This document shows, piece after piece, positions 7,265 to 15,255 of a stretch of DNA of 28,353 nt (positions within the stretch are counted from its first letter, which is position 1; each line of letters begins with the position of its first letter). The DNA lies in the IMG/VR virus record IMGVR_UViG_3300047546_000716, positions 1-28,353 of that record; one strand, 5' to 3'. Made by a program: the position numbers and the translations under genes. The stretch comes from a virus. Under the pieces are notes generated by a model. The model made no database searches and was not told where the DNA came from. It saw nothing but the letters and a program-made list of their open reading frames with translations.

Positions 7265-9651
7265 TCTTTATCCTTTAATTTGGCTTCCAAAGCCAAAACC
7301 CGTTGAGCCAGTTTAACGCAGGCCACCAGCGCGGCGTTGCCATAAGCCACAGCCAACAGATTGGTCGCCGGATTTTTGATCACAGCCTCTGACAGAAACT
7401 TTTGAAGTCCTTGCGCGGACACACCAACCTGCGTTTCGTTGATGTCAATGCGATCAAAAATACCGTGTTTCAACCCAGAGAGTTGCTCAAGGAAGTTGTC
7501 TGGCAGATCACGCCAGTTCATCTTCAAAGACTCATCCGAGTTGGCAATAAATGAGCCGCCGCAGGTCAGGTTTGTTCCGTTGAAAGTCAAGTTGGCGGAA
7601 CCTGCCGCAGAACCAAGGTTGTTGTAGATCACCTGAGTGTTTGAGCCAGCCACTGGGCCGGGAGCACCTGTTGGGCCAGTCGGCCCTGTTGGGCCGGGAG
7701 CACCTGTCGGGCCGCTAGGCCCTGTAGGCCCTGTAGGGCCGGTTGGTCCCGTTGCGCCGGTAGGGCCGTTTGGAATGCCAAAGTTAAACGTTGCGGCGGA
7801 TGAAGTTCCACTGTTGGTCACCGTTGCAGGCGATCCAGCGGCAAGCGTAGTGGTTGTCCCAACGGCAATCGTGGCCGCCGCACCAGATGGCCCTGTTGGG
7901 CCGGGACTGCCAGTAGGCCCTGTTGGTCCCGTGGGTCCAGTGGGGCCGGTTGGACCTGTCGGTCCGGTGGTAGCAGACCAAACAAACGCAGTCCCGTTCC
8001 AGCCAAGATACGTGCTGGATACCGTCGGCGCAGTAATAAAGGTGGTTGCCCCAGCGCCAGATTGAACGTGGATTTGGTTGGCCGCTCCACCAGCAATATT
8101 GGTTGCGGTTGTTGCGCTTGTTGCAGTTGAGGCGTTACCACTCAAGGTGGCAGTAATCGTGCCTGCACTGAAGTTTCCAGAGGCGTCACGCGCAACGATG
8201 GTCGATGCTGTGTTGGCATTGGTGGCGTTTGACGTCACCGTAAAGGTGGAAGCGCCGGATTGGTTGGCGGTGAATGTGGCAGAACCGGATAGGCCCGTAC
8301 CAGACACACCCATCGTCAAAGTGCCGTTGTTGACAGTGGTAGGAGTTGTCCAACTTGGAGCGGCGGCTCCGTTAGAAGTTAAAACTTGACCTGATGTGCC
8401 AGCGGCCAGTTGAACCGTTGTACCTGCCGCCGATTGATACGGAACTGTTCCAGCGGAACCACCTGCAAGGTTGGTTGCCGTTGTTGCCGTTGTCGCATTA
8501 CCAGACAGACTGGCTGTAATGGTGCCTGCGCTAAAGTTACCCGAAGCATCCCGAGCCACAATGGCACTTGCGGTATTTGCACTGGTTGCTGTGGTGGCTG
8601 AGTTGGGGATGCTGGTCGATGCCGTCATCGCCCCCGTGCCGTTGCCGTACACATACCCGGTCAGGGTTGTGGCTCCCGTACCACCAGCCGCCACAGGCAA
8701 AGTACCAGCCACAAGCGCAGATGCGCTGGTCGAGTACAAAGCGTTGTTTGCACCAGTGAAGGTGGTCAACCCGGTACCGCCGTAAGCGGATGTAATCGTG
8801 CCACCGTTCCAAGTACCACCCGTAACAACGGTGGAACCCATGTTAAGAGCATTGGTGCCCCAAGTGACTGCTTCAGGCAGAAAGCCGTGAACATCCCATG
8901 TGCCCGCTACCGTGCCATTAGCAAGCAAAACCAATTCTGCCGCACCACCAGAAGTGATTGTGCCAATTGAACCGGAGGCGTAATCTTGTAAGGTCAGCGT
9001 ACCGGTCGCATTGTTGTTAAACACAAACGCCACACCGGTGGTTAGCGTGGTGGCATCCGGCATTTTGAATGTCTGTCCGCCGGTCCCAACAAGGGTCTGT
9101 GAGTAACTAGATGCCGCAGTAAGCGTTGTGGTACCAGCCGCCGCAGTCGTGTCTGTGTTGGATTGATTTAAACGATTGACCGCAACGTTTTGGTTGGCGT
9201 CTCGCAACATGACGGAGTTTGCGCCCGAAGATGTCGTGACTCCCGTACCACCGTAGGCGACCCCCACAGTCGTGCCCTGCCAAGTGCCAGAGGCAATTGT
9301 TCCCAGAGGCGTGACGTTGCCGCTTGCGTCAAGGTTGACCGACCTGCTTGCGGGGTAAACGCAAAACACGGACGAACTGTTGCCCGCAAAGTTAATTTTG
9401 GCGGTGGTTCCAGACGAGTTGGAATAGACCGTGTCGCGGCTTAGAGTGTTGGGTGCGCCGGATGTGACGGTGCCAAGCCCAATCTCCCAAACCTGAGCGG
9501 TTTGATCGTAGATGGCATAGAACGTCGTGTTTCCGGAGCCAATCCCCGAAACGAACGACTGATAGCCGGACACCGCCCCGGCTAGGGACAGTGTACCAAC
9601 ACCACTTGTCGTGGTCGTTTCTTGAACACGATCTGCGACAACGAGGGCCAT
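7261..9651 (-). CDS. Collagen-like tail fibre with C-terminal S74 self-cleaving chaperone
   Basis: This 796-residue protein has an N-terminal attachment-type domain ([20 protein letters not shown], residues 1 to about 110) of a kind seen in many phage fibres. A long Ser/Thr/Ala-rich beta region follows, containing two related copies of a segment with [17 protein letters not shown]. Two collagen-like tracts of Gly-Pro-Thr triplets lie at about residues 563-590 and 629-669. The C-terminus is a peptidase S74/intramolecular chaperone domain. Ser705 and Lys710 in SDESLK give the expected Ser-Lys pair, and GVSAQGLQ and a final helical coiled coil follow. The domain should assist trimerisation and then cut itself off before Ser705. 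The gene overlaps the oxygenase by 4 nt. Confidence 0.93.
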   Translation of the reverse strand: MALVVADRVQETTTTSGVGTLSLAGAVSGYQSFVSGIGSGNTTFYAIYDQTAQVWEIGLGTVTSGAPNTLSRDTVYSNSSGTTAKINFAGNSSSVFCVYPASRSVNLDASGNVTPLGTIASGTWQGTTVGVAYGGTGVTTSSGANSVMLRDANQNVAVNRLNQSNTDTTAAAGTTTLTAASSYSQTLVGTGGQTFKMPDATTLTTGVAFVFNNNATGTLTLQDYASGSIGTITSGGAAELVLLANGTVAGTWDVHGFLPEAVTWGTNALNMGSTVVTGGTWNGGTITSAYGGTGLTTFTGANNALYSTSASALVAGTLPVAAGGTGATTLTGYVYGNGTGAMTASTSIPNSATTATSANTASAIVARDASGNFSAGTITASLSGNATTATTATNLAGGSAGTVPYQSAAGTTVQLAAGTSGQVLTSNGAAAPSWTTPTTVNNGTLTMGVSGTGLSGSATFTANQSGASTFTVTSNATNANTASTIVARDASGNFSAGTITATLSGNASTATSATTATNIAGGAANQIHVQSGAGATTFITAPTVSSTYLGWNGTAFVWSATTGPTGPTGPTGPTGPTGPTGSPGPTGPSGAAATIAVGTTTTLAAGSPATVTNSGTSSAATFNFGIPNGPTGATGPTGPTGPTGPSGPTGAPGPTGPTGPTGAPGPVAGSNTQVIYNNLGSAAGSANLTFNGTNLTCGGSFIANSDESLKMNWRDLPDNFLEQLSGLKHGIFDRIDINETQVGVSAQGLQKFLSEAVIKNPATNLLAVAYGNAALVACVKLAQRVLALEAKLKDKE
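7645..7767 (-). repeat. Collagen-like Gly-Pro-Thr repeat tract 2
   Basis: This tract encodes about 41 residues of Gly-X-Y triplets (mostly GPT, with GAT, GPS and GAP variants) in the fibre gene. The DNA is a degenerate 9-bp repeat, so slippage or recombination with the first tract is possible. Confidence 0.88.
7882..7965 (-). repeat. Collagen-like Gly-Pro-Thr repeat tract 1
   Basis: This tract encodes 28 residues of Gly-X-Y triplets (GPT repeated, with GSP and GPS near the end), starting right after WSATT. About 38 non-collagen residues separate it from the second tract. Confidence 0.88.
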
Positions 9652-9661
9652 TTAGGACTCC

Positions 9662-10267
9662 TCAAGAGGTTGCGGTCGTGCTGTAGGTAACGCTGACGGT
9701 GTCCCCTGCGGTCGTGACTTTGGCGGTACTGAAAGCCCCTGCGCTATACAGGGTACCAGCAGTGCTACTCTGGGTGCTGACTGCGCCAGAGCCGGTCACC
9801 AAGAAACAGCCGCCAACCGTACCGCCGCCACCGGTGATGGTGTAGGTGATAGCCGAAGCGGACTTGGTAGTCACGTTGGAGGGGGTGGTGCCGCTCGAAG
9901 TGGCCGATGTAAACGAAGCCGTACCGCGCACAGCCGAACCACCAACCGTATAAGCGGTGAACTCAGTCCAACCCGAGTGACTTGCCATCGTGTCGGAAGC
10001 GGCGAAGGTGGGCGACGCGCCAGAGATTAGACCGAGGAACGGGCCAACTGTGGTGTAGGCTGAACCAGACAACAAAGTGTCCAGCATCAACTGTTTGCCA
10101 ACAGCCACAACCAAATTGGGAAACTCTTCTTCCCACTTGATGTTGCCATCTTTATCGCGGCACACCACATGGTAGTAGCCTTCAACACCCACGGTCTCCG
10201 ACATGACGGGACGGGTCTGCATGGTGACTTCAGCATGGTCGCCAAAGTTGGAAATTTCTTGAGTCAT
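9662..10267 (-). CDS. Conserved phage structural protein (tail/fibre base)
   Basis: This 201-residue protein begins MTQEISNFGDHAEVTM. The first 85 residues contain a charged segment (VVCRDKDGNIKWEEEFPNLVV) typical of a recurrent phage structural family, and the rest is Ser/Thr/Gly-rich beta sequence with TYTITGGGGTVGGCFLV. No enzymatic motif is seen. It lies between the connector genes and the large fibre and has good spacing and a ribosome site. It is probably a minor tail or fibre-attachment protein; the family is recognised only by general resemblance. Confidence 0.72.
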   Translation of the reverse strand: MTQEISNFGDHAEVTMQTRPVMSETVGVEGYYHVVCRDKDGNIKWEEEFPNLVVAVGKQLMLDTLLSGSAYTTVGPFLGLISGASPTFAASDTMASHSGWTEFTAYTVGGSAVRGTASFTSATSSGTTPSNVTTKSASAITYTITGGGGTVGGCFLVTGSGAVSTQSSTAGTLYSAGAFSTAKVTTAGDTVSVTYSTTATS

Positions 10268-10276
10268 GTTGGCTCC

Positions 10277-10699
10277 TTATACAAGTCGAATGAGTGCCGA
10301 TGTGCTGGTGTTGGCTGGCATCTGCACGGTGAAAGACACAGTTGAAGTTTTGTCGGAACCAAAGTCCAACACGCATACCGCCCCGTTGTCACCGGGCGTG
10401 TAGATCAATGCACCACGGGCTGTGATTGCTCCAGTCCACGCGGGGGCAGAAAAGTTGATGTAGGTCGTGCTCCCGCTGGAAGTCACTTCACTGGCAATCG
10501 ACGCAGTCACAACCTGCCCACCAGCAACATAGTTGCCGCCAGATGCCTCGCCCGTGGTTGTGTAGGCCGTTGTGGTCGAGTCAAGTGTGGCCGTGTTGGT
10601 GTACAACGCCAAATAGAACGTGTCCGAGGCAAAGTTGATCGTGCCGTTGGCCAGACCAGAACGCAGGGTGTTGCACGAATAGTTGCCTGTAAAAGCCAT
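10277..10699 (-). CDS. Conserved phage structural protein
   Basis: This 140-residue protein begins MAFTGNYSCNTLRSGLANGT. It contains FYLALYTNTATLDSTTTAYT and GEASGGNYVAGGQVV, a beta-rich pattern found repeatedly in small virion proteins near phage tail genes. It ends in a beta segment with PANTSTSALIRLV. No catalytic motif is seen. The ATG at 10699 overlaps the upstream stop as TGATG, which decides the start over the TTG codon immediately before it. A role as a tail or baseplate component is inferred from position. Confidence 0.72.
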   Translation of the reverse strand: MAFTGNYSCNTLRSGLANGTINFASDTFYLALYTNTATLDSTTTAYTTTGEASGGNYVAGGQVVTASIASEVTSSGSTTYINFSAPAWTGAITARGALIYTPGDNGAVCVLDFGSDKTSTVSFTVQMPANTSTSALIRLV

Positions 10700-11424
10700 C
10701 AAGCCACCCCGTTATTCTGAGGCAACGGCGCCGCACGGAACTGGCCACTGCGGTACGCATCACTGCGCTCCAGACCGTCACCCAGACGCTTGGCAAGGCC
10801 GAGGGCTTCCATGTACTTGGAGTTGTACAACTGAATCATGTCGGCCTCACCCTTCATGAAGGTGTAGGCTTCAACCAGCGAGCCGTACAGCAACACAGAA
10901 TCAAAGTTGTCACCCAACCACGTACGCCCGTCTGCCGCCACAGTGATCGACTCGGGGTAGTAGTAATAGTGCAACTCAACGTTGTACGAGGAATCAGGTG
11001 TTGGCCCGACAATAAAAGTCAATTCATCGGTGATGGTTGCGCCATTAATCGTGGGACCAAACAAAGCGTAATATTTAGGGATGCCCGTATCTGTTGTTGG
11101 ATTGGGATACGCCTGACGAATGAAGTTAACGTCCTTGTTCAACAAGTACTCGTAGTTGCCTGATCCGTCAATCACTGCCAACGAATACACAGACAAAAAA
11201 TCATCTGGCGCAGACAAGTACTTGTTGCCGGACGTTAGGTTGCCCGTCACATTCTTACGAATCGACGGGAACTGCACCGAGTTGTAGATGCGCTGTTCAG
11301 CCTGCTGAATGAAAGTGTTTAACTGCGTCGTGGCCGACACAGCACTCCCACTGGCAAGGTAGGTATCCGGAAATTGGTTTTCCGTGTACGACTGAATGGC
11401 CGCAATCAACTCGTTGTAGGTCAT
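10699..11424 (-). CDS. Phage adaptor (head-tail connector) protein
   Basis: This 241-residue protein begins MTYNELIAAIQSYTENQFPD. The first helices (to about residue 60, LNTFIQQAEQRIYNSVQFPSIR) match the helical core of adaptor proteins that dock onto the portal. A beta insertion follows, then LHYYYYPESIT, and a C-terminal helical part (VLLYGSLVEAYTFMKGEAD) typical of the same family. It should form part of the ring joining the portal to the tail. It overlaps the neighbours on both sides by a few bases. Confidence 0.82.
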   Translation of the reverse strand: MTYNELIAAIQSYTENQFPDTYLASGSAVSATTQLNTFIQQAEQRIYNSVQFPSIRKNVTGNLTSGNKYLSAPDDFLSVYSLAVIDGSGNYEYLLNKDVNFIRQAYPNPTTDTGIPKYYALFGPTINGATITDELTFIVGPTPDSSYNVELHYYYYPESITVAADGRTWLGDNFDSVLLYGSLVEAYTFMKGEADMIQLYNSKYMEALGLAKRLGDGLERSDAYRSGQFRAAPLPQNNGVA

Positions 11425-11627
11425 GCCATCGGGCCTCTCGCCATCACGCCTTTAGTGGCCGCGCCAGTGCCACGAATCTTGATGCCGCTGGTTTTCACAC
11501 CGGGATAGTCGGCGCTACGAGCGTTGGCAACGGACGTCTGCGAATCGCGCATGAACTTGTCGTTGTTTGCCTTGCCCGCCTCTTCCATGGGCTGATACTT
11601 GGGGTCTTTGTATTTGGTGGTAGCCAT
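11421..11627 (-). CDS. Small basic protein of unknown function
   Basis: This 68-residue protein begins MATTKYKDPKYQPMEEAGKA. The frame is open 30 codons further upstream, but the ATG at 11627 has a strong ribosome site (GGAGG, 5 nt upstream) and the upstream part overlaps the neighbouring gene. The protein is hydrophilic with many Lys, Ala and Gly, and ends with GIKIRGTGAATKGVMARG. I do not recognise a family. It is one of several small basic proteins placed among the connector genes. Confidence 0.68.
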   Translation of the reverse strand: MATTKYKDPKYQPMEEAGKANNDKFMRDSQTSVANARSADYPGVKTSGIKIRGTGAATKGVMARGPMA

Positions 11628-11628
11628 G

Positions 11629-11823
11629 TCAACCTCCACGACGGCCAGTAGATTTTTGGTTGGCAATCTTGGCCAGATTGCGGCCCATCTTGAGCATGTC
11701 GGCGTTGGTTTTGCCACCAGCGCGCAATTTCGTCACAGGTTTGCCCGGGTGCATGCGTTTTTCGTGCTTGTGCACTGCCGCCGCAACCATCTTTTTGTCC
11801 TGTGCCAAGTCTTTCTTGTCCAT
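11629..11823 (-). CDS. Small lysine-rich protein of unknown function
   Basis: This 64-residue protein begins MDKKDLAQDKKMVAAAVHKHEKRMH. It is very basic (many Lys and His, plus Arg at the end) and probably helical in the first half. A good ribosome site (AAGGAG) precedes the ATG. One base separates it from the next gene downstream. No family is recognised; nucleic-acid binding or a structural role inside the head are possibilities from charge only. Confidence 0.7.
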   Translation of the reverse strand: MDKKDLAQDKKMVAAAVHKHEKRMHPGKPVTKLRAGGKTNADMLKMGRNLAKIANQKSTGRRGG

Positions 11824-11833
11824 GTCCGACTCC

Positions 11834-12262
11834 TTATGTCGTTGATACCGATACTGTACCCAAATTTACCGTAATCACCAAGTTGTTTGGGGTGAGTGCG
11901 GCATCGAAAAAACTGGACCCGCCAACCGGGTTCCAGCCCCATTGAAAAATCCGGCTACCGCCGGTTTCTGTACCTGTTTGGTTAGGGCCCGGCCCTGACG
12001 TGTTTGAAATCTGCAACCCGCTTGTGCCGCCCAACAGATACGTGATGTCAGGCCGAGGATTGCGCACACCTTGTGGGTCGTCCACAGGGTACATACCCAA
12101 TTGAAGTTGCGGATGATCTGGGTCCCAACAGGCGGTGCACACCAGCATGTTGACGTTTTTGGTCTTGAGCGTGTAGGTCTTCAGTTCTTTCAACTTGAAC
12201 CGAAAATTGCACCGATCGCACTGGGCGATCGAGTACTTGCCTGACGCAAACCGGTTGGGCAT
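11834..12262 (-). CDS. Zinc-ribbon-type phage protein
   Basis: This 142-residue protein begins MPNRFASGKYSIAQCDRCNF. Two Cys-x2-Cys pairs (C15/C18 and C42/C45) can bind one zinc ion, and WDPDHPQLQ follows the second pair. The rest is Gly/Ser/Thr-rich and ends in beta strands (NNLVITVNLGTVSVST). The start at 12262 shares ATGA with the stop of the upstream gene; the frame stays open upstream, but that part is a shadow of the neighbour. It is a recurring small protein in connector regions of related phages from my general knowledge. A role in head completion is inferred. Confidence 0.78.
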   Translation of the reverse strand: MPNRFASGKYSIAQCDRCNFRFKLKELKTYTLKTKNVNMLVCTACWDPDHPQLQLGMYPVDDPQGVRNPRPDITYLLGGTSGLQISNTSGPGPNQTGTETGGSRIFQWGWNPVGGSSFFDAALTPNNLVITVNLGTVSVSTT

Positions 12263-13206
12263 CAGAAACTCCCAGCAATGTACTGGCGACGCGGCACAAA
12301 GCGCACAGCCGCCTTCTCGTGGTCTTCCTGAGACGCCAAGTCCCAAGCCTCGTCGTACTGTTGTTTGAGCACCGGCAGTCGATCCATCGCCCCGGGCACC
12401 TTCAAAGACATGTAATAGGCCAACCCCGCCACCATGCAGGGGATGAAACGGAAGGGCACGTCCATGACGTTCACGCCACCGCCCGCATCCTCGACCCGGC
12501 GCATGCGCCAGTAAACAAACTGGTAGTACGGACTGGCCGTGGTGCCGATGTTGGGGGTCGGCCACACCGTGATTCGGGGGATATTGTTGACATAAACAGC
12601 AGTACCGACGGCGGGCGAGGTCTGACTAGTGCCATTTTGCGCACGAAACACCCCGCCAACCGTGGTGCCATCCACGATCCAGCCGTAGTAGATGGTCTCG
12701 GTGCCTATGTTTAAATATCCAGTAGTGGGCAAACCTACAGTACTGGATAAAGTCACAGTCTGTGCCCCAGTATCCGCGCTCTGATAAGTGAAGCCGGTGG
12801 GGGAAATCTGCCCGTCAAGGCGCTGAATCCAAACCTGAATGGGTCGGGCTTGATTCAATTTGTTGGGGATCGTGGCGTAGGTAGAAACACTAATACGCGT
12901 GATGGTCAGGTCTGCCTGCGTGGCTTGCTGGTTGGCTTGCGTGCGGATGACGTGTTCCAACAAGTCCACGGTGTCGTTGGGCAGGGGGTAGGTATTCAAA
13001 CCTTGAATCAGGTTGATCGTGCCCTGCTCAAACGTCCACATGTTGACGCCACGGTTGGCCCAATCTGCGAACATCAGGTTCATCGACCGGCGGGCAGTCT
13101 TCAGATCGTAGCCCGTGCGCATCTCTGAGCCGACGCGCTCAAACGCTTCCTCAACGATCTCGGTCAGATCGAGGTTAAATGCAGAGGTGCCGGAAGTGTT
13201 TGCCAT
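12262..13206 (-). CDS. Head-tail connector/tail-tube-type structural protein
   Basis: This 314-residue protein begins MANTSGTSAFNLDLTEIVEEAFERVG. The N-terminal helices (to about residue 60, with SMNLMFADWANRGVNMWT) resemble the portal-docking part of adaptor and tail-tubular proteins. The middle (about 100-220) is beta-rich, and the C-terminal part is helical again (FRFIPCMVAGLAYYMSLKVPG). An upstream GTG/ATG frame exists, but the ATG at 13206 lies one base after the previous stop. Its place next to the adaptor gene supports a connector role; the exact component is uncertain. Confidence 0.78.
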   Translation of the reverse strand: MANTSGTSAFNLDLTEIVEEAFERVGSEMRTGYDLKTARRSMNLMFADWANRGVNMWTFEQGTINLIQGLNTYPLPNDTVDLLEHVIRTQANQQATQADLTITRISVSTYATIPNKLNQARPIQVWIQRLDGQISPTGFTYQSADTGAQTVTLSSTVGLPTTGYLNIGTETIYYGWIVDGTTVGGVFRAQNGTSQTSPAVGTAVYVNNIPRITVWPTPNIGTTASPYYQFVYWRMRRVEDAGGGVNVMDVPFRFIPCMVAGLAYYMSLKVPGAMDRLPVLKQQYDEAWDLASQEDHEKAAVRFVPRRQYIAGSF

Positions 13207-13207
13207 G

Positions 13208-13618
13208 TCAGTCTTTCTTTGCGGTGACCACGTCATCGCCCTTGCGAACGGTGACTTTTTCGCCTTCCACATCCACACGCATGGGCAGTTCAGTCCGATC
13301 CAGTTTGTCCAACTTGTCGATCAACTGTCGCATGATCTCAAACTCAGGCTTTTCTTGCTTGGGATTAGCCCCGGCAATACCGTTGAGCATACTAATCAAG
13401 GCAGTCAATGCCGCACCCAGCAAACCCATTACGGCGGCAATTTTGTCAGAGTCCAACGCCAAGGACGCCAGCACCCCAATCACAACAATAAACGTGATGT
13501 AGAAAAGACCCTGCTTTCCAATAGCCTTTCCCGCCACTTCTTTGGCGGTCGAGTCTGCTTCAAGCCGGTTCAGTTCGGCTTTGGCTTTGGCTTTGAAAAG
13601 TTTGAGGTCTTCTTCCAT
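13208..13618 (-). CDS. Two-pass membrane protein of unknown function
   Basis: This 136-residue protein has a charged helical N-terminus (to about residue 35), two hydrophobic segments close together (about 38-58 and 62-82), and a charged C-terminal half rich in Lys, Asp and Glu. The topology is holin-like, but it is far from the endolysin and inside the virion gene block. A structural or membrane-interacting role is equally possible. No family is recognised. Confidence 0.7.
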   Translation of the reverse strand: MEEDLKLFKAKAKAELNRLEADSTAKEVAGKAIGKQGLFYITFIVVIGVLASLALDSDKIAAVMGLLGAALTALISMLNGIAGANPKQEKPEFEIMRQLIDKLDKLDRTELPMRVDVEGEKVTVRKGDDVVTAKKD

Positions 13619-13619
13619 C

Positions 13620-13889
13620 TCACTTCATCTTCTTTAGGGTCTGGGCAAGCCGAGCACGTTGGCCCATTTTTCCGGGGGCTTTTGCGGCGGCGGCAAGTTT
13701 TTTCGCGGGGATCGGTTTCCCTTCTTTCGCGCCAAGTGCTGACCTTAACGCGCCGGGTTTTTTGATCGCCTTCTGAATCCATTTATCGCTCTTGACTGCG
13801 CCACCCTTTTTGAGAACGCCACGCCCTTTGAGGACGTCCGCTTGGGTGACTTCGCCGTCTTTGTTTAGATCAGGAAATTTGCTTGCCAT
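13620..13889 (-). CDS. Small basic protein with an EF-hand/dockerin-like calcium loop
   Basis: This 89-residue protein has a complete 12-residue EF-hand-type loop in residues 7-18 (DLNKDGEVTQAD), with acidic or amide ligands at positions 1, 3, 5 and 12 and Gly at 6. The remainder is strongly basic (DKWIQKAIKKPGALRSALGA, then many Lys/Ala). It ends LAQTLKKMK, a pattern I associate with small conserved phage proteins of unknown function. A calcium-dependent role in capsid or DNA organisation is possible but not shown. The start shares a base with the upstream stop. Confidence 0.75.
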   Translation of the reverse strand: MASKFPDLNKDGEVTQADVLKGRGVLKKGGAVKSDKWIQKAIKKPGALRSALGAKEGKPIPAKKLAAAAKAPGKMGQRARLAQTLKKMK

Positions 13890-14122
13890 TATCGGTACCT
13901 CGCTGTTTTCTGGGCAATCTTTTTGGGTTGTGCAACAAACTGTTTGCCCGCCTTCTTCCCAGCCCTTTTGGCTTTGGTCGTGGCGGCGTACTCGGCAGGC
14001 GACAGGGCTTTGATGGCCGCTTCAGGCAAATACCGCTCACCCGTCTTGGAAGACGGTTTGCCAGACTTGGTGCGCCACTTCTGTGCCGTCCAGTCCTTGA
14101 GCGATTGCTGAGGGTTCTTCAT
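13889..14122 (-). CDS. Small basic protein of unknown function
   Basis: This 77-residue protein begins MKNPQQSLKDWTAQKWRTKS. The N-terminal part holds a Trp/Lys motif (DWTAQKWRTKSGKPSSKTG) followed by ERYLPEAAIKALSPAEYAAT, and the C-terminus is Lys/Ala-rich. The TGERYLP and KW-R-TKSGK pattern recalls a small conserved domain of unknown function in viruses, but I cannot name it with certainty. It overlaps both neighbours by 1-4 nt in the run of small basic genes. Confidence 0.72.
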   Translation of the reverse strand: MKNPQQSLKDWTAQKWRTKSGKPSSKTGERYLPEAAIKALSPAEYAATTKAKRAGKKAGKQFVAQPKKIAQKTARYR

Positions 14123-14403
14123 TTATACCCGCCGCCCTTGGCCTTGTATTGCTTGGCCAGCAACTGCGCTTTTCTGGCGCTCCATTGCCCTGCCGCAGTG
14201 CCCTGCACCGCCCGAGACTTGATCGACTCAAACAGCGACTTACGCATCCCCGGCTTGGTGTAAACACCAGCCTGATTGACCTTAGACTTTACCTTTCCGC
14301 CCTCGGCGTACTGAGTAAAGTCGGTGTCGTCACGGCGGGCTTTTTTGACCCCGCCCGGCATTTTGCTGGGCAGAATGGCCCCCATGCCACGGCTGGGCCT
14401 CAT
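14119..14403 (-). CDS. Conserved small basic phage protein
   Basis: This 94-residue protein begins MRPSRGMGAILPSKMPGGVK. Distinct segments are GVYTKPGMRKSLFESIKSRA and the C-terminal QWSARKAQLLAKQYKAKGGG. I associate this pair with a widespread small phage protein of unknown function. It is strongly basic and has no membrane segment. Its neighbours are similar small basic genes joined by overlaps, so they probably act together in virion assembly or DNA packaging; this is inference. Confidence 0.75.
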   Translation of the reverse strand: MRPSRGMGAILPSKMPGGVKKARRDDTDFTQYAEGGKVKSKVNQAGVYTKPGMRKSLFESIKSRAVQGTAAGQWSARKAQLLAKQYKAKGGGYK

Positions 14404-14404
14404 T

Positions 14405-14743
14405 TCAGCACTTCCCGCCGTAGTTCATTTTCTTGGTCATGCCGCCCTTTTTCATGCCCAGCGGCTTGGAGCCAGCCATGCTGATCTGCTTGCCCTTGGT
14501 CTTGCCTTTGGCCTGCACCGCGTGCTCGCCGTGGGGCTTGTTGCCACCCGACTTGACAGCGCCCATTTTAGAAGCGGACATGCCGCCACCAGCCATTTTT
14601 TTCATCGCTTTCATACCAGACTCCTTGTCCGCTTTAACAAACTCTTTTCCCACAGACTGTGGGACGCCTGCTTTCTTGGCAAACGCTGGGTTGTTGGCCA
14701 CCGCCGCCATGAAATTGTGTTGTTTCTTACTCGTGCTCGGCAT
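14405..14743 (-). CDS. Conserved small Lys/Gly-rich phage protein
   Basis: This 112-residue protein starts MPSTSKKQHNFMAAVANNPA, followed by GVPQSVGKEFVKADKESG. This N-terminal pattern recurs in many phage genomes. The rest is Lys/Gly/Met-rich and probably disordered, ending MTKKMNYGGKC. No enzyme motif is seen. The role is unknown; its place between capsid and connector genes suggests a minor virion or assembly protein. Its start overlaps the upstream membrane-protein gene by 17 nt. Confidence 0.74.
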   Translation of the reverse strand: MPSTSKKQHNFMAAVANNPAFAKKAGVPQSVGKEFVKADKESGMKAMKKMAGGGMSASKMGAVKSGGNKPHGEHAVQAKGKTKGKQISMAGSKPLGMKKGGMTKKMNYGGKC

Positions 14744-14930
14744 CTTTCTTCTTTCGTCGGATCAATTCCGCAAAAGGTTTGCCAGAGACCATCTCAGCAA
14801 TACGCATGAGCGTCCAAACAGCACCAATAAGACCAAAGATGGGGGTAAGCACGTTCAAAAATGAAGAGATAGCCGCAACAGCGGCCATGATGTCAAGCGT
14901 GTGCTTTACCGTATCTTGATGTTGACCCAT
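14727..14930 (-). CDS. Small holin-like membrane protein
   Basis: This 67-residue protein begins MGQHQDTVKHTLDIMAAVAA. One long or two short hydrophobic segments (about residues 12-45, with SFLNVLTPIFGLIGAVWTLM) are followed by a basic and acidic tail (RRKKKDAEHE). The ATG at 14930 lies just after the stop of the previous gene; an upstream start in the same frame would overlap that gene. Size and charge pattern fit a class II-type holin, but it is outside the lysis cassette. An alternative is a small virion membrane protein. Confidence 0.68.
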   Translation of the reverse strand: MGQHQDTVKHTLDIMAAVAAISSFLNVLTPIFGLIGAVWTLMRIAEMVSGKPFAELIRRKKKDAEHE

Positions 14931-14931
14931 G

Positions 14932-15255
14932 TCACACCATCCGTCCTTTGGTTTTGCCCTTAGTGGCACAGCCGTCAGCGGCTTTTACGTACCCACCGTC
15001 AGCGCAGTTCCAAGCCCGAAGGCTCTTGTTGATCCGACTGTTGGGGTCGTTGGCCGTTTTGGCAGAGGTCAACTTCTCTTTCATCCCCTTCATGCGGGCA
15101 CAGAAAGAGTCGCGGCGTGCTCCGCCCTCGGGTTGGGGCCGTTTCAGCCCCGGTTTGCCCGGATTCGCGGCGTTGTAAGAGGCTCGGCCCTTGGCGTTCA
15201 AGCCGCCACTTGGGTTCTTGCCTTCTTTGCGTTGCCATGCTGGGGTCTTAGCCAT
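14932..15255 (-). CDS. Conserved small basic phage protein (DUF6321-like)
   Basis: This 107-residue protein has highly recognisable segments: TPAWQRKEGKNPSGGLNAKG, SFCARMKGMKEKLTSAKTAN and DPNSRINKSLRAWNC. They match a conserved small phage/viral protein family that I believe is DUF6321; the name is from memory. The function is unknown. It is rich in Lys, Arg and Gly with four Cys. It overlaps the upstream gene by 8 nt. As the first of the small basic genes after the capsid decoration genes, it is probably made in amount with virion proteins. Confidence 0.78.
   Translation of the reverse strand: MAKTPAWQRKEGKNPSGGLNAKGRASYNAANPGKPGLKRPQPEGGARRDSFCARMKGMKEKLTSAKTANDPNSRINKSLRAWNCADGGYVKAADGCATKGKTKGRMV

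Noticed and set aside
12263-12565. Upstream extension of the zinc-ribbon protein frame
   Set aside because: The extra sequence is Arg/Gly/His-rich in the manner of an out-of-frame reading of the neighbouring connector gene; the ATGA at 12262 is a better start.
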